A stretch of DNA of 64,000 nt from Caulobacter hibisci (GCF_016135805.1 NZ_JADWOX010000004.1:124001-188000); one strand, 5' to 3'; positions 42,020 to 51,758 are shown, numbered from the stretch's first letter. Numbers and translations: made by a program. The notes: generated by a model from the sequence alone, not told the origin.

Positions 42020-42940
42020 TCACGCCGATTGTCCGTAGAAGTGGATCTTGAAGGGACCCCACCACAGGGTTTTGCCCAGGCCGCGGGCGGCGCGGTCGAG
42101 CCATTCGGCCCGGTCGCCGGCGCGGGTTAGCCACTTGAAGCCGGCCACGACCCCGAACAGGGCGGCCTGGACGACGCCGACCGCCATCCAGCGGGCGACC
42201 CCTGCCCTGTCCGGCGGCACGGCGGCGGCGCAGTGGGCCGAGGGACCCTGGCCGTAGGCGAAGGCGCGGCGGATCGTGTAGTCGAGGGTCAGGCGCGCGG
42301 GCAGCGGGTCTTCCCAGACCCACGCTTGCGGCTCCCAGGCGAAGACCGCGCCGGCCGCCTGCATGTGGCCAAACAGCATGTCGTCCTCGCCGCCGATCTG
42401 GTTGCGCTCGGCCGCGAAGGGGGCGAGCGGATCGGGCAGGCTGGCGCGTCGCAGCAGGCTGTCGCCGCAGCCGTAATAGTGGTCGATGACGCCGGCCTCG
42501 TCGGGACCGACGCGCGAGAAGAACCGCTCCAGATAGTCGCGGTGCGCGGTGACGCTCTCCGGCGCGCGGCCGCGGACGGGACCGAAGACGACGTCGGCGG
42601 CGTAGCGAGCTTGCGCGGCCAGCAGCGCGGCCAGCCAGCCGGCCGGCGCCTCCTCGTCGTCGTCGAGGAAGGCGATGAATTCGCCCGAGGCCTTGGCCAT
42701 GCCGGCGTTGCGGGCGTTGGCGACCCCGGCGCGGGGCTCGTGCACGTAGTGGACGGGGAACGGCGCATCGGCCGCCAGGGTCTCGGCGACGGGCTTGGCG
42801 GAGGGCGACTGGTCGTTGTCGACGATCACGAGCTCGAGCTCGGCGTGATCCACCCCGGCCTGGGCCAGGACCGAGCGGGCCGCGACGGCCAGGCCGCCGA
42901 GCCGACGCTGGGTCGGGATCATGATCGTCACGCGGGCCAT
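42020..42940 (-). CDS. glycosyltransferase family 2 protein
   Basis: A 306-residue GT-A glycosyltransferase. The N-terminal nucleotide-sugar motif VTIMIPTQRRLGGLAVAARS, VIVDNDQS, HEPRAGVANARNAGM, and the metal-binding FLDDDEEAP (Asp93-95) are clear. A C-terminal hydrophobic segment (WMAVGVVQAALFGVVAGFKW) suggests membrane association. The ATG overlaps the stop of the acyltransferase gene at 42940, so the two are coupled. The product may be a surface polysaccharide. Confidence 0.93.
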   Translation of the reverse strand: MARVTIMIPTQRRLGGLAVAARSVLAQAGVDHAELELVIVDNDQSPSAKPVAETLAADAPFPVHYVHEPRAGVANARNAGMAKASGEFIAFLDDDEEAPAGWLAALLAAQARYAADVVFGPVRGRAPESVTAHRDYLERFFSRVGPDEAGVIDHYYGCGDSLLRRASLPDPLAPFAAERNQIGGEDDMLFGHMQAAGAVFAWEPQAWVWEDPLPARLTLDYTIRRAFAYGQGPSAHCAAAVPPDRAGVARWMAVGVVQAALFGVVAGFKWLTRAGDRAEWLDRAARGLGKTLWWGPFKIHFYGQSA

Positions 42941-44079
42941 CAGACCTCCACTATCGCGTTTCGCCGACGGCCCTGGGAGGCGACGGCGTCGACCAGGCCC
43001 TTCACCCGTCCGCCCATGGTGAGTTCGGTCGAGGTGATGATGTCCATGCGTCGCCGCAGGCGGGCCACCGGACCTTCGCCATTGGCCCCGGCCAGGGCCC
43101 AGACGCCTTCGACCGAATGGGCCACGCGACCGGCCATGCTCGATGCCGTGGCCGCGCCGTCGGCGATCAGGGTCTGGGTCAGGCCGTAGGAGTGCTTGTA
43201 GTGGTCCGAGCCAGGCCCCAGGTCGTAGCGCGTCAGACCCAGTCCCGGCATGGCCGCGATGGCCCGCATGAAGAAGATCTGGCCCGGCGACCAGGCCGCG
43301 AAGGCCGGATTATTGGAGGCGATCCACGGGTGATAGACCGCGCCCTGGCGCACGCCGAAATGGCCCGCCACCAGCTGGCCGCCGGCATAGAGGTTGATCA
43401 TCAGGCCACGGAAGTCGCCCTGGCGAGTCTCGAACAGCGACTGGAAAAGGCCGCGCGTCCATTCCGGACGCAGAAAGTCGTGGATGCCGGTGCGCTCGAT
43501 CTGCTCGCGCTTCCAGGCGATCAGCTGGTCGAAGGCCTCCTGCGAGACGTCGTCGGCGGTCAGCACCAGTTCGCCCATCTCGCGGGCCAGCTTGTTGTCG
43601 AGGCGGCGGTAGTTCTTGATCTTCTTGGGGCTGCCCGAGCGGATGGCCTCCAGATAGGCGTCGACGTCGTCGCCGATGTCGATGACGTAGGCCGGAATGG
43701 TCGCCTGGGCGGCGAAGGCGTCGGCCGGATCGACGAGGCCGGTGTAGCGGAACACGGCCAGGTCGGCGGCGCGCAGCACCTGGCCCGCGTCGATCTCGAC
43801 GCCCGGCTTGGCGACAAGGCCGTGATAGTCCGACAGCGGCGCGCCGATCGGCCGGGCGACGCCGCCGGGCCGGCGATGGTGCGGCAGGAAGCCGACGATC
43901 TCGCCGCCGCGACGGATCACGGCGACCCGCGCATCCTCGCGCACCTTGCCGACGGCCAGGGTGAAGTCGGGACCCAGCAGCGGGCTGGCCAAGGCCGGAT
44001 CGGCCTCGGCGAAGGCTCGCCAGAGCGCCAGATCGGCCGGGGCCAGATCGGCGGGTTGCAGGGTCTCGACGTCCAACAT
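42940..44079 (-). CDS. GNAT/FemAB-like acyltransferase (BcsL/CelD family)
   Basis: A 379-residue protein of the BcsL/FemAB-like acetyltransferase group. Segments such as FLPHHRRPGGVARPIG, SGSPKKIKNYRRLDNKLARE, LMINLYAGGQLVAGHFGVRQ and YDLGPGSDHYKHSYG match the C-terminal N-acyltransferase fold. Family members acylate exopolysaccharide or cell-wall precursors. HfsK, which modifies the holdfast of Caulobacter, is of this general type, but I cannot assign it. The start at 44079 (MLDVETLQPADL) has AGGTGG upstream. Confidence 0.85.
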   Translation of the reverse strand: MLDVETLQPADLAPADLALWRAFAEADPALASPLLGPDFTLAVGKVREDARVAVIRRGGEIVGFLPHHRRPGGVARPIGAPLSDYHGLVAKPGVEIDAGQVLRAADLAVFRYTGLVDPADAFAAQATIPAYVIDIGDDVDAYLEAIRSGSPKKIKNYRRLDNKLAREMGELVLTADDVSQEAFDQLIAWKREQIERTGIHDFLRPEWTRGLFQSLFETRQGDFRGLMINLYAGGQLVAGHFGVRQGAVYHPWIASNNPAFAAWSPGQIFFMRAIAAMPGLGLTRYDLGPGSDHYKHSYGLTQTLIADGAATASSMAGRVAHSVEGVWALAGANGEGPVARLRRRMDIITSTELTMGGRVKGLVDAVASQGRRRNAIVEV

Positions 44080-44146
44080 GTCCACCTGTCCTAATCCGGC
44101 TAGGCTAAGGAATGATGGAAACAATCCTGCAATCTAGAGGCCAGGA

Positions 44147-44644
44147 TCACGCCGCAAAGGTCGCGCCCAAGATGCGTTCCAGCCAGGTCTGGTCGACCTC
44201 GTCGAAGGCCGCCGGACGGTCGGAATCCACGTCCAGAACGGCCAGCAGCGCGCCTTCGCGGTCGAATACCGGGACGACGATCTCGCTGGCAGAGCGGCTG
44301 TCGCAGGCGATGTGGCCGGGGAAGGCGTGCACGTCCGGGACAAGCTGGGTCTGGCCCGTGGCGGCGGCCACGCCGCAGACCCCGCGCCCGAAGGCGATGC
44401 GCAGGCAGCCGAGCGAGCCCTGGTAGGGACCGACGACCAGCTCGCGTTCCTTGGCCGGATCGACGACGTAGAAGCCGGTCCAGAAATAGTGATCGAAGCT
44501 GTTGGCCAGCATCGAGGCCACCGTCGCCATGCGGGCGGTCAGGTTGGCCTCGCCGTCGAGCACCGAGGCGATCTCGTCGGCCACCTCGGCGTAGCGGGCG
44601 GCCTTGTCGGCGGAGAGGGTCTTGTCGTTGAAAGCTTCAGCCAT
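44147..44644 (-). CDS. msrC: free methionine-(R)-sulfoxide reductase (GAF-domain fRMsr)
   Basis: A 165-residue GAF-fold enzyme. The three cysteines Cys80, Cys90 and Cys114 (GSLGCLRI, GRGVCGVA, HIACDSRSASEIVVPV) have the same spacing as Cys84/94/118 of the E. coli enzyme, which reduces free methionine-(R)-sulfoxide with Cys118 as nucleophile. The ligand-pocket motif YFWTGFYVV is also present. The start at 44644 (MAEAFND) is preferred over a Cys/Arg-rich upstream extension. Confidence 0.93.
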   Translation of the reverse strand: MAEAFNDKTLSADKAARYAEVADEIASVLDGEANLTARMATVASMLANSFDHYFWTGFYVVDPAKERELVVGPYQGSLGCLRIAFGRGVCGVAAATGQTQLVPDVHAFPGHIACDSRSASEIVVPVFDREGALLAVLDVDSDRPAAFDEVDQTWLERILGATFAA

Positions 44645-44747
44645 GGGCCGGATATAGCGCGATCGTGCGCGGAAGCGAGCCCCCGCGCACGACCTTTTGT
44701 CCAAGCTTCACCTTATCATTTCGGGCGCGGCCCGAAACGGGACAAGA

Positions 44748-47075
44748 TCAGAATTCTTCCCAGTCGCCCGGACGCGATTGCGGGGCGACCTTCAAGGCGT
44801 TGGCGCCCTGGACGTAGCGGTCGCGGAAGGCTTCGCGGCGCGGCGCGGCGGGTTGGCGGGGCGCCTCGCGCGGACGCAGGTCGCGAACCTCGGCGCCGAC
44901 CTGGAAACGGCCGATGAGGCGTTCGAGCTCGGCGGCCTCGCTGGACAGGGCGTGGCTGGCGGCGGTCGACTGCTCGACCATGGCCGCGTTCTGCTGGGTC
45001 ACCTGATCCATCTGGTTGACGGCGACATTGACCTCGGCCAGGCCCACGGCCTGCTCCTTGGCCGACGAGGCGATCTCGCCGACCAGGGCGTTGATCTCCG
45101 AGACCTGCTCCATGATCTGCTGCAGGGTCTCGCCGGTCTCGCCGACCAGGCGCACGCCCTTGCCGACCTCGTCAGTGGAGGCGCGGATCAGGCCCTTGAT
45201 TTCCTTGGCGGCGTCGGCGCTGCGCTGGGCGAGCGCGCGAACTTCCTGGGCGACGACCGCGAAACCACGTCCAGCCTCGCCGGCCCGCGCGGCTTCGACG
45301 CCGGCATTGAGGGCCAGGAGGTTGGTCTGGAAGGCGATCTCGTCGATGACGCCGATGATCTGGGTGATCGACTGCGACGACTTCTCGATGCCGCCCATGG
45401 CCTGGACAGCCTCGCGGACGACGCGGCCGCTCTTCTCGGCGTTGGCCTTGGCGCTTTCGGTGACCTGACGGGCGCGCTCGGCGCCGTCCGAGCTCTTGCG
45501 CACGGTGGCGGTGATCTGGTCGAGGGCGGCGGCGGTCTGCTCCAGGCCCGCGGCCTGGCGCTCGGTGCGCTGGGCCAGGTCGTCCGAAGCGTGGCTGATC
45601 TCGGCGCAGCCGGTGCGGATGCTCTGGGCGGCCGACAGGATGCCGGCCATGGTCTGCTGCAGGCTCTCGACGGCGGCGTTGAAGTCGCGCGGCATCTTGC
45701 GGGCGTCGCCGGCGAAGCCGTCTTCGCGCATGCGCCAGATCAGGTCGCCGTCGGCCAGCTTCTCCATGCCTTCGCCGAGGGTGGCGACGGCGGCGGCCTG
45801 GGCCTTGGCGAAGGCCTCGGCCTCTTCGGCGTGGCGCTGGCGCTCGATCTCGGCGGCGGCGCGTTCGGCCTCCTGCTCGGCGCGGCGGCGCTGGCCATCG
45901 GCCAGGTCGTGGCGGAAGCCGTCGAGGGCGCGGGCGATGGCGCCGATCTCGTCGCCGCCGGTCACGCCGGGCACTTCCTGGTCGTAACGGCCGGCGCTGA
46001 GGGCGTCGACCGACTGGGTCAGACCCGACAGCGGCTTGCGCACCAGGCTGGCGCTGGCGAGGAATAGGGACAGCAGCACGGCGGCGGTGATCACCAGGCC
46101 GCCGATGAACAGGATCATGGCCAGGCGATTGGCAGGGCCGGTGATGGCCGAGCGCGGCACGTCCATGACCAGAACCCAGGTGGTGTTGAGCTCCGGCATG
46201 GCGATGGGGCGGATCATGCGCTCCATCTCCTCGTCGCCGACCTTGACCCCGCCGAACAGCGCGGCCTCGCCGCCGCTCAGGGCGGCCTTGACCTTGTCGG
46301 CGCCGGCGTCGGCATAGGCCGTGGTGCGCTTGTCGGCGTCGGGGTGGGCCACCCACTTGCCGGCCGCCGACAGCAGCATGACGCGGCCGCCGCCCAGAGG
46401 CTTCAGTTGTTCGAGGCGCTTGGAGACGCCGTCCAGCGACAGGTCGACGCCGGTCGCGCCGAGGAACTGGCCGCCGACCATGGCCGGATAGACCACCGAG
46501 GTCATCAGCTCGGTCTTGCCGGCCACCACGTAGGGATAGGGCTCCAGCAGGGCCGCCTTATGGGTGTCGCGCGGGATCGTGTAGTAGGGCTGGGTGTATT
46601 CGTTGCCTTCGTTGAGCGGCTGGAACACCACCTTGCCGTCGGCGTGCACCCAGTACGGGGTGAAGCTGCCGTCGGGGTTGGCGCCCATGTCGGTCTGGCC
46701 GGCGAACTCGGCGTCGCGGCCGTCCAGGGCGTTGGGGGCGGCCATGAACCAGCTGCCCATGACGATGGGCGTGGCGTCGGCCTGGGGCCGCAGCATCTCG
46801 ATATAGGTCTTGCGGTCGCGCAGGCCGGCCTGATGGGCGGCGGCGATCGAGCCGGCGGTCGAGCGCGAGGTCGCCTCGACGCGGCCGATCTCGGTGCGGA
46901 TCTGCTCGATGGCGTCGTCGGCCACGGCGTCGGCATAGCGGTGCGTCAGGCCCGCGACGATGCCGGAGGTGTGCATCGACACCGCCAAGGCGGCCGCGAT
47001 CAACAGCAGGCCAATGGCGAGACCCGCCACCGTCACCAGCTTCCACGCGATGGTCAGCCGACCGAACGCCTTCAT
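44748..47075 (-). CDS. methyl-accepting chemotaxis protein with Cache domain
   Basis: A 775-residue chemoreceptor. TM1 is at about 10-31. A double-Cache-like periplasmic domain follows (about 35-310; YIEMLRPQADATPIVMGSWF, PYYTIPRDTHKAALLEPYPY, GATGVDLSLDGVSKRL). TM2 is at about 317-340, then HAMP and a coiled-coil signalling domain with the conserved tip (EIAFQTNLLALNAGVEAARA, RGFAVVAQEVRALAQRSADA). The C-terminus ends DWEEF, a CheR-docking pentapeptide of the xWxxF type, so adaptation is likely. The ligand is probably a small amino acid or organic acid, unassigned. Confidence 0.95.
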   Translation of the reverse strand: MKAFGRLTIAWKLVTVAGLAIGLLLIAAALAVSMHTSGIVAGLTHRYADAVADDAIEQIRTEIGRVEATSRSTAGSIAAAHQAGLRDRKTYIEMLRPQADATPIVMGSWFMAAPNALDGRDAEFAGQTDMGANPDGSFTPYWVHADGKVVFQPLNEGNEYTQPYYTIPRDTHKAALLEPYPYVVAGKTELMTSVVYPAMVGGQFLGATGVDLSLDGVSKRLEQLKPLGGGRVMLLSAAGKWVAHPDADKRTTAYADAGADKVKAALSGGEAALFGGVKVGDEEMERMIRPIAMPELNTTWVLVMDVPRSAITGPANRLAMILFIGGLVITAAVLLSLFLASASLVRKPLSGLTQSVDALSAGRYDQEVPGVTGGDEIGAIARALDGFRHDLADGQRRRAEQEAERAAAEIERQRHAEEAEAFAKAQAAAVATLGEGMEKLADGDLIWRMREDGFAGDARKMPRDFNAAVESLQQTMAGILSAAQSIRTGCAEISHASDDLAQRTERQAAGLEQTAAALDQITATVRKSSDGAERARQVTESAKANAEKSGRVVREAVQAMGGIEKSSQSITQIIGVIDEIAFQTNLLALNAGVEAARAGEAGRGFAVVAQEVRALAQRSADAAKEIKGLIRASTDEVGKGVRLVGETGETLQQIMEQVSEINALVGEIASSAKEQAVGLAEVNVAVNQMDQVTQQNAAMVEQSTAASHALSSEAAELERLIGRFQVGAEVRDLRPREAPRQPAAPRREAFRDRYVQGANALKVAPQSRPGDWEEF

Positions 47076-47246
47076 AAGAGAATCTCCGCAGCCCGAGCCC
47101 TAGCTTGGTTGTGGAGGTCGATTCCTAACGGCGCTTTAACCGAGGTTAACCTGCGACAATCTGGCGCCCCGGCGCTTGCATCGCGCACGCGGCCGTGAAA
47201 AATCCGGGGTATCTGGAAACCAGCGCCTCAGCCGCGCAATCAAATC

Positions 47247-47816
47247 ATGTGGGACTTCCATAGCCGCCGGGAATGGTGGCGCCGTCACCGATACGACGGG
47301 ACCCAGCTTTCCAGCTGGACGGGACCTATCAAGCTCGATTTCCGCATCCGCCGCCATTTTGGGATGGCCACCGGGACGACCTACCAGTTCGCGGTCGGCG
47401 CATGGCCCGACACGCTAAGCGAGAGTCTGGTCGTCAGCGAAGGCGCCTTCGACTTCCTGGAGCCGCCTTTGCGCCGAGCCTGGCCGCAGATGCATCCTTA
47501 CGCCCGCTATGGGGCAAGCCTCATACCGGCCGAAGCCCGTGTCGCCTTCATCGAGGCGCTGCGGCGGGAGAAGGCCCGCCTGCGCAGGCTTCGCTACGCG
47601 GCCGCTCTCGCGAGCCCTCGTCGCCTGCTGTCGCGGCGGTTCGATACGTTCTCGCCACCGTTCATCAACGGTTCTTGCGGGTATGAAGCCGGCGAGATCA
47701 GGCAGGAATTCGCACGCAATCCCCTGCTCTATTTCCAGCTGGCGGACCTCTTCGAAAGCCTGGCGACCTGGCTGGACAGCACGCTCGACCAAGAGGTCAG
47801 CCTGCTGGGCATTTGA
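47247..47816 (+). CDS. hypothetical protein
   Basis: A 189-residue protein of unknown function. The N-terminus is aromatic and basic (MWDFHSRREWWRRHRYDG). It has a beta-like start (QFAVGAWPD), then basic helices in the middle (RREKARLRRLRYAAALASPR) and a C-terminal segment LLYFQLADLFESLATWLDST. No signal peptide, no transmembrane helix and no known motif. It converges on mfd, with a 27-base gap between the stops. Confidence 0.6.
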   Translation: MWDFHSRREWWRRHRYDGTQLSSWTGPIKLDFRIRRHFGMATGTTYQFAVGAWPDTLSESLVVSEGAFDFLEPPLRRAWPQMHPYARYGASLIPAEARVAFIEALRREKARLRRLRYAAALASPRRLLSRRFDTFSPPFINGSCGYEAGEIRQEFARNPLLYFQLADLFESLATWLDSTLDQEVSLLGI

Positions 47817-47843
47817 GCCCTGGGGCGACGCCGATGCGCCGCC

Positions 47844-50800
47844 CTAGGCCTTCGCCAACTTCACCAGCTGCGCCAGGATCTTCTCGGCCGCGTCGAGACG
47901 CTGCGCCGGCTTGTCCCATTCGCCTTTGACGACGACCTTCTGGTCGGGACGGGCCTTCCAGATCAGGCTGTTCTTGCCGATGAACTGCATCAGGGCCAGC
48001 GGGTTGGCGAACTCGTCGTTGCGGAAGCTGAGCACCGCGCCCTTGGGGCCGACGTCGATCTTGCCGACATTGGCCTCGCGGCACATGCCCTTGATGCCGA
48101 CGACCTTGAGCAAGGAGTCGGTTTCGGCCGGCAGCGGGCCGAAGCGGTCGATCATCTCGGCGGCCAGGGCCTCGCGGTCTGCTGCCTTCTCGGCTTCCGA
48201 CAGGCGGCGGTACAGCGACAGGCGCACATTGAGGTCGGGCACGTAGTCGTCGGGGATCATCACGGCCGCGCCGGTATTGATCTGCGGCGACCAGGCGCGG
48301 TCCTCCAGCAGGGCCTCGGCGCCCTGGCGTTCGCGCAGGGCCGCCACGGCGTCCTCCAGCATCTGCTGGTACAGCTCGACGCCGATCTCCTTGATGTGGC
48401 CGCTCTGCTCGTCGCCGAGCAGGTTGCCGCCGCCGCGCTGGTCGAGGTCGTGGCTGGCCAGTTGGAAGCCGGCGCCCAGGCTGTCGAGCGATTGCAGCAC
48501 CTTCAGGCGCTTCTCGGCCGACAGGGTGATCTGCTTCTCGGCCGGCGTCGTCAGATAGGCGTAGGCGCGGGCCTTGGAGCGGCCGACGCGGCCGCGGATC
48601 TGGTAGAGCTGGGCCAGGCCGAACATGTCGGCGCGGTGCACGACCAGGGTGTTGGCCGACGGGATATCGAGCCCGCTCTCGACGATCGTCGTGGCGAGCA
48701 GCACGTCATACTGCCCCTCGTAGAAGGCGGTCATCACCTCTTCCAGCTGGGTGGCGCTCATCTGGCCGTGGCCGACGACGTACTTGATCTCCGGCGCCTG
48801 GGTGCGGAGGAACTTCTCGATGTCCTCAAGGTCCTTCAGGCGCGGCACGACGTAATAGGCCTGGCCGCCGCGATACTTCTCGCGCAGCAGGGCCTCGCGC
48901 ACGGTGACGGCGTCGAAGGGGGTGATGTAGGTGCGCACCGCCAGGCGATCGACCGGCGGGGTGGCGATGATCGACATCTCCCGGATGCCCGACAGCGCCA
49001 TTTGCAGAGTGCGCGGGATCGGCGTCGCGGTCAGGGTCAGCATGTGCACGTCGGCGCGAAGCTCCTTGAGCTTCTCCTTGTGCTTGACCCCGAAGTGCTG
49101 CTCCTCGTCGACGATCACGAGGCCCAGGTCCTTGAAGGCGACCTGCTTCGACAGCACCGCGTGCGTGCCGACGACGATTTCCAGCTGACCGTTGGCCAGG
49201 CCCTCGCGGGTGTCGGCGGCCTCCTTGCCGGTGACCAGTCGCGACAGGCGGGTGACCTTGATCGGCCAGCCCTGGAAGCGCTCCTTGAAGGTCTTGTAGT
49301 GCTGGCGGGCCAGCAGGGTCGTCGGGCAGACGATGGCCACCTGCTTGCCGCTCATGGCCACGACGAAGGCGGCCCGCAGGGCGACTTCCGTCTTGCCGAA
49401 GCCGACATCGCCGCAGATCAGGCGGTCCATCGGCTTGCCCGACGACAGGTCTTCCAGCACGTCGTGGATGGCGTTGAGCTGGTCGTCCGTCTCCTCGTAG
49501 GGGAAGCGGGCGCAGAACTCGTCGAACACGCCCGACGGCGGATCGGTCTCCTCCACCGACTTCAGCGAGCGGGCGGCGGCGATCTGGATCAGGCCCTCGG
49601 CCATGATCCGCAGGCGCTCCTTCGCCTTGGCCTTGCGGCCCTGCCAGGCCGCGCCGCCCAGCTTGTCGAGCTGGACGTTCTCGCCGTCGGCGCCGTAGCG
49701 GGTGAGCAGGTCGATGTTCTCGACCGGCAGGTAGAGCTTGGCCTCGCCGCCATACATCAGGTCTAGGCAGTCGTGCGGCGCGCCCTGGACGTCGAGGGTC
49801 TTCAGGCCTTCGTAGCGGCCGATGCCGTGATCGATGTGAACGACGAGGTCGCCTGGGGTAAGGGCCGAGGCCTCGGCCAGGAAGTTGGCGGCGCGGCGCT
49901 TCTTGCGCGGACGGGCCAGGCGATCCCCGAGGATATCGGTCTCGGAGATGACCGCCAGGCTCTCGGTCTCGAAGCCGCTGTCGAGCGGCAGGACGACGCG
50001 TTGCGGGACCTTCGGATCGTTGGCCTTGGCCGCCTGCCAGTAGCCGGCGAACGGCACCTTCTTCAGGCCGTGGTCCGACAGCATGGTCCCGAGGCGCTCG
50101 GACGAGCCTTCCGACCACGAGGCGAAGAGGACGCGTTTCCCCTCCCCCGCCAGCTTCTTGGCGTGGTCGGCGGTGGCCTCGAACAGGTTGACGCTGTCCT
50201 GGGCGCGCTCGGCGGCGAAGGTGCGGCCCAGCTTCGCGCCCATGTCGACGACGTCGAGGCCCTGGGGCTGGAACGGCGTGAACTGGCGGTGCGGACGGTC
50301 GGACAGCGCCTCGTCCCACTCCTGGGCCGTCAGGTAGAGGGCGCGCGGCTCCAGCGGGCGATAGGCCGACTTGCGATCGGCGGCGGCGCGGGCGTCGTAG
50401 GCGTCGGCGATCATCGCCAGGCGCTCGTCGCGGGCCTCGGCGGCCTGGTGGTCGACGCCGACCAGGGCGCCGGCCGGCAGGTAGTCGAAGATCGTCGCCA
50501 TCCGCTCGTAGAACAGCGGCAGCCAGTGCTCCATGCCGGCGCGGCGGCCGCCGTCGCTGACCGCCGCGTAGAGCGGATCATCGCCCGGCGCGCCGAACAG
50601 GCGAACGTAGGAGCCGCGGAAGCGCGACACGGCGTCGGCGTCGAGCAGGGCCTCGCTGACCGGCAAGAGCTCGATCGACTTCAGCTGCTTGGTCGAGCGC
50701 TGGGTCTCAGGATCGAAGGCGCGGATGCTTTCCAGCGTGTCGCCAAACAGGTCCAGCCGCACCGGCTCCTCGGCCGAGGACGGATAGACGTCGATGACGC

Positions 50801-51308
50801 CGCCGCGGATGGCGAACTCGCCGCGCTCGGAGACGGTGGAGGCGCGGGCGTAGCCGTTGACGGCGAAATAGCGCTCCAGGTCCTTGATATCGACCGATTG
50901 GCCGACCTTGGCGCTGTAGCTGGCGCGGAGCAGGACCTCCTTGGTCGGCACGCGCTGCAGCAGGGCCGGCGCAGCGACGACCAGCATGGCCGGCTTGCCC
51001 TGGCCCAGGCCATTGGCCAGGCGGTGCAGGGTGCACATGCGGGTGGCGGCGACGCCGGCCGAAGGGCCGATGCGGTCGTAGGGAAGGCAGTCCCACGAGG
51101 GCAGCAGCACCGCCTCGATCTCGGGAGCAAAGAACTTCAGGGCGTCGATGAAGGCGCTGGCCCGGGCGGTGTCGCGGGCGACGAACGCCGTCAGGCCGCC
51201 GCGGGCGCGGGCGACGTCGGCCATCACCAGGGCGTCGAAGCCCTCCGGGGCCCCGGCCAGGGTCAGGCCGCCGGCGGCCTTGGCGATCTGTTTGGCGTCG
51301 TAGGCCAT
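47844..51308 (-). CDS. mfd: transcription-repair coupling factor
   Basis: An 1154-residue Mfd protein, normal length. It displaces stalled RNA polymerase and recruits the UvrABC system. The UvrB-like N-terminus (LVMADVARARGGLTAFVARD), the RNA polymerase-interaction domain with PGDLVVHIDHGIGRYEGL, and the RecG-like translocase are clear: Walker A CGDVGFGKTEVALRAAF, DEEQHFGVKHKEKLKEL, TATPIPRTLQ, and the C-terminal RIGGGNLLG-like turn. The ATG at 51308 is preferred over a TTG at 51320. It is divergent from cobQ with sdhE between them. Confidence 0.96.
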   Translation of the reverse strand: MAYDAKQIAKAAGGLTLAGAPEGFDALVMADVARARGGLTAFVARDTARASAFIDALKFFAPEIEAVLLPSWDCLPYDRIGPSAGVAATRMCTLHRLANGLGQGKPAMLVVAAPALLQRVPTKEVLLRASYSAKVGQSVDIKDLERYFAVNGYARASTVSERGEFAIRGGVIDVYPSSAEEPVRLDLFGDTLESIRAFDPETQRSTKQLKSIELLPVSEALLDADAVSRFRGSYVRLFGAPGDDPLYAAVSDGGRRAGMEHWLPLFYERMATIFDYLPAGALVGVDHQAAEARDERLAMIADAYDARAAADRKSAYRPLEPRALYLTAQEWDEALSDRPHRQFTPFQPQGLDVVDMGAKLGRTFAAERAQDSVNLFEATADHAKKLAGEGKRVLFASWSEGSSERLGTMLSDHGLKKVPFAGYWQAAKANDPKVPQRVVLPLDSGFETESLAVISETDILGDRLARPRKKRRAANFLAEASALTPGDLVVHIDHGIGRYEGLKTLDVQGAPHDCLDLMYGGEAKLYLPVENIDLLTRYGADGENVQLDKLGGAAWQGRKAKAKERLRIMAEGLIQIAAARSLKSVEETDPPSGVFDEFCARFPYEETDDQLNAIHDVLEDLSSGKPMDRLICGDVGFGKTEVALRAAFVVAMSGKQVAIVCPTTLLARQHYKTFKERFQGWPIKVTRLSRLVTGKEAADTREGLANGQLEIVVGTHAVLSKQVAFKDLGLVIVDEEQHFGVKHKEKLKELRADVHMLTLTATPIPRTLQMALSGIREMSIIATPPVDRLAVRTYITPFDAVTVREALLREKYRGGQAYYVVPRLKDLEDIEKFLRTQAPEIKYVVGHGQMSATQLEEVMTAFYEGQYDVLLATTIVESGLDIPSANTLVVHRADMFGLAQLYQIRGRVGRSKARAYAYLTTPAEKQITLSAEKRLKVLQSLDSLGAGFQLASHDLDQRGGGNLLGDEQSGHIKEIGVELYQQMLEDAVAALRERQGAEALLEDRAWSPQINTGAAVMIPDDYVPDLNVRLSLYRRLSEAEKAADREALAAEMIDRFGPLPAETDSLLKVVGIKGMCREANVGKIDVGPKGAVLSFRNDEFANPLALMQFIGKNSLIWKARPDQKVVVKGEWDKPAQRLDAAEKILAQLVKLAKA

Positions 51309-51374
51309 GCTGCTCTTCAACTATGGGCGACGGATAAGTCGCCAGGACGCAATTGGTTCAGGCGCCGTCGCCGC

Positions 51375-51668
51375 CTAAGCGCCGTCACCGATGGGCCGCG
51401 AGTCGCGGGCCTCGAAGCGGAACTTGCGGATCATGGCCATGATCTCGGTCTCGAAAGCCTCGGGCGTGGCCTCCTGGCCGACGATCCAGGCGTAGATCTC
51501 GCGATCCGACTGTTCGAGCAGGGCTTCCAGCACGTCGAGCTGGTCGGGGGTCAGGTTCGGGCCATGCGTATCCGCGAACGGCCCCAGAATGAGGTCCGCT
51601 TCACGAAAGCCGCGGTGCCAGGCCCGAAACTTCAGCCGCCGGAGGCGGGCGTCGTGATCGATGGTCAT
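51375..51668 (-). CDS. sdhE: succinate dehydrogenase flavinylation factor SdhE
   Basis: A 97-residue SdhE/DUF339 protein that helps attach FAD to SdhA. The diagnostic RGxxE motif is present ([19 protein letters not shown]), followed by [20 protein letters not shown]. It lies just upstream of mfd on the same strand, with 66 bases between them, an arrangement I recall from other alphaproteobacteria. Confidence 0.94.
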   Translation of the reverse strand: MTIDHDARLRRLKFRAWHRGFREADLILGPFADTHGPNLTPDQLDVLEALLEQSDREIYAWIVGQEATPEAFETEIMAMIRKFRFEARDSRPIGDGA

Positions 51669-51758
51669 GCGGTCGCCGATATAGAGCGCGCCGGGGCCGC
51701 GCGCCAGCGCCGCCGCATCGATTGACCGAAGCTGCTGACGGCTTTAGGCGCGGAGACC

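Noticed and set aside
47136..47149. A canonical CtrA box upstream of the chemoreceptor
   Set aside because: The spacer between the TTAA words is six, not seven, so it is not listed as a CtrA site.
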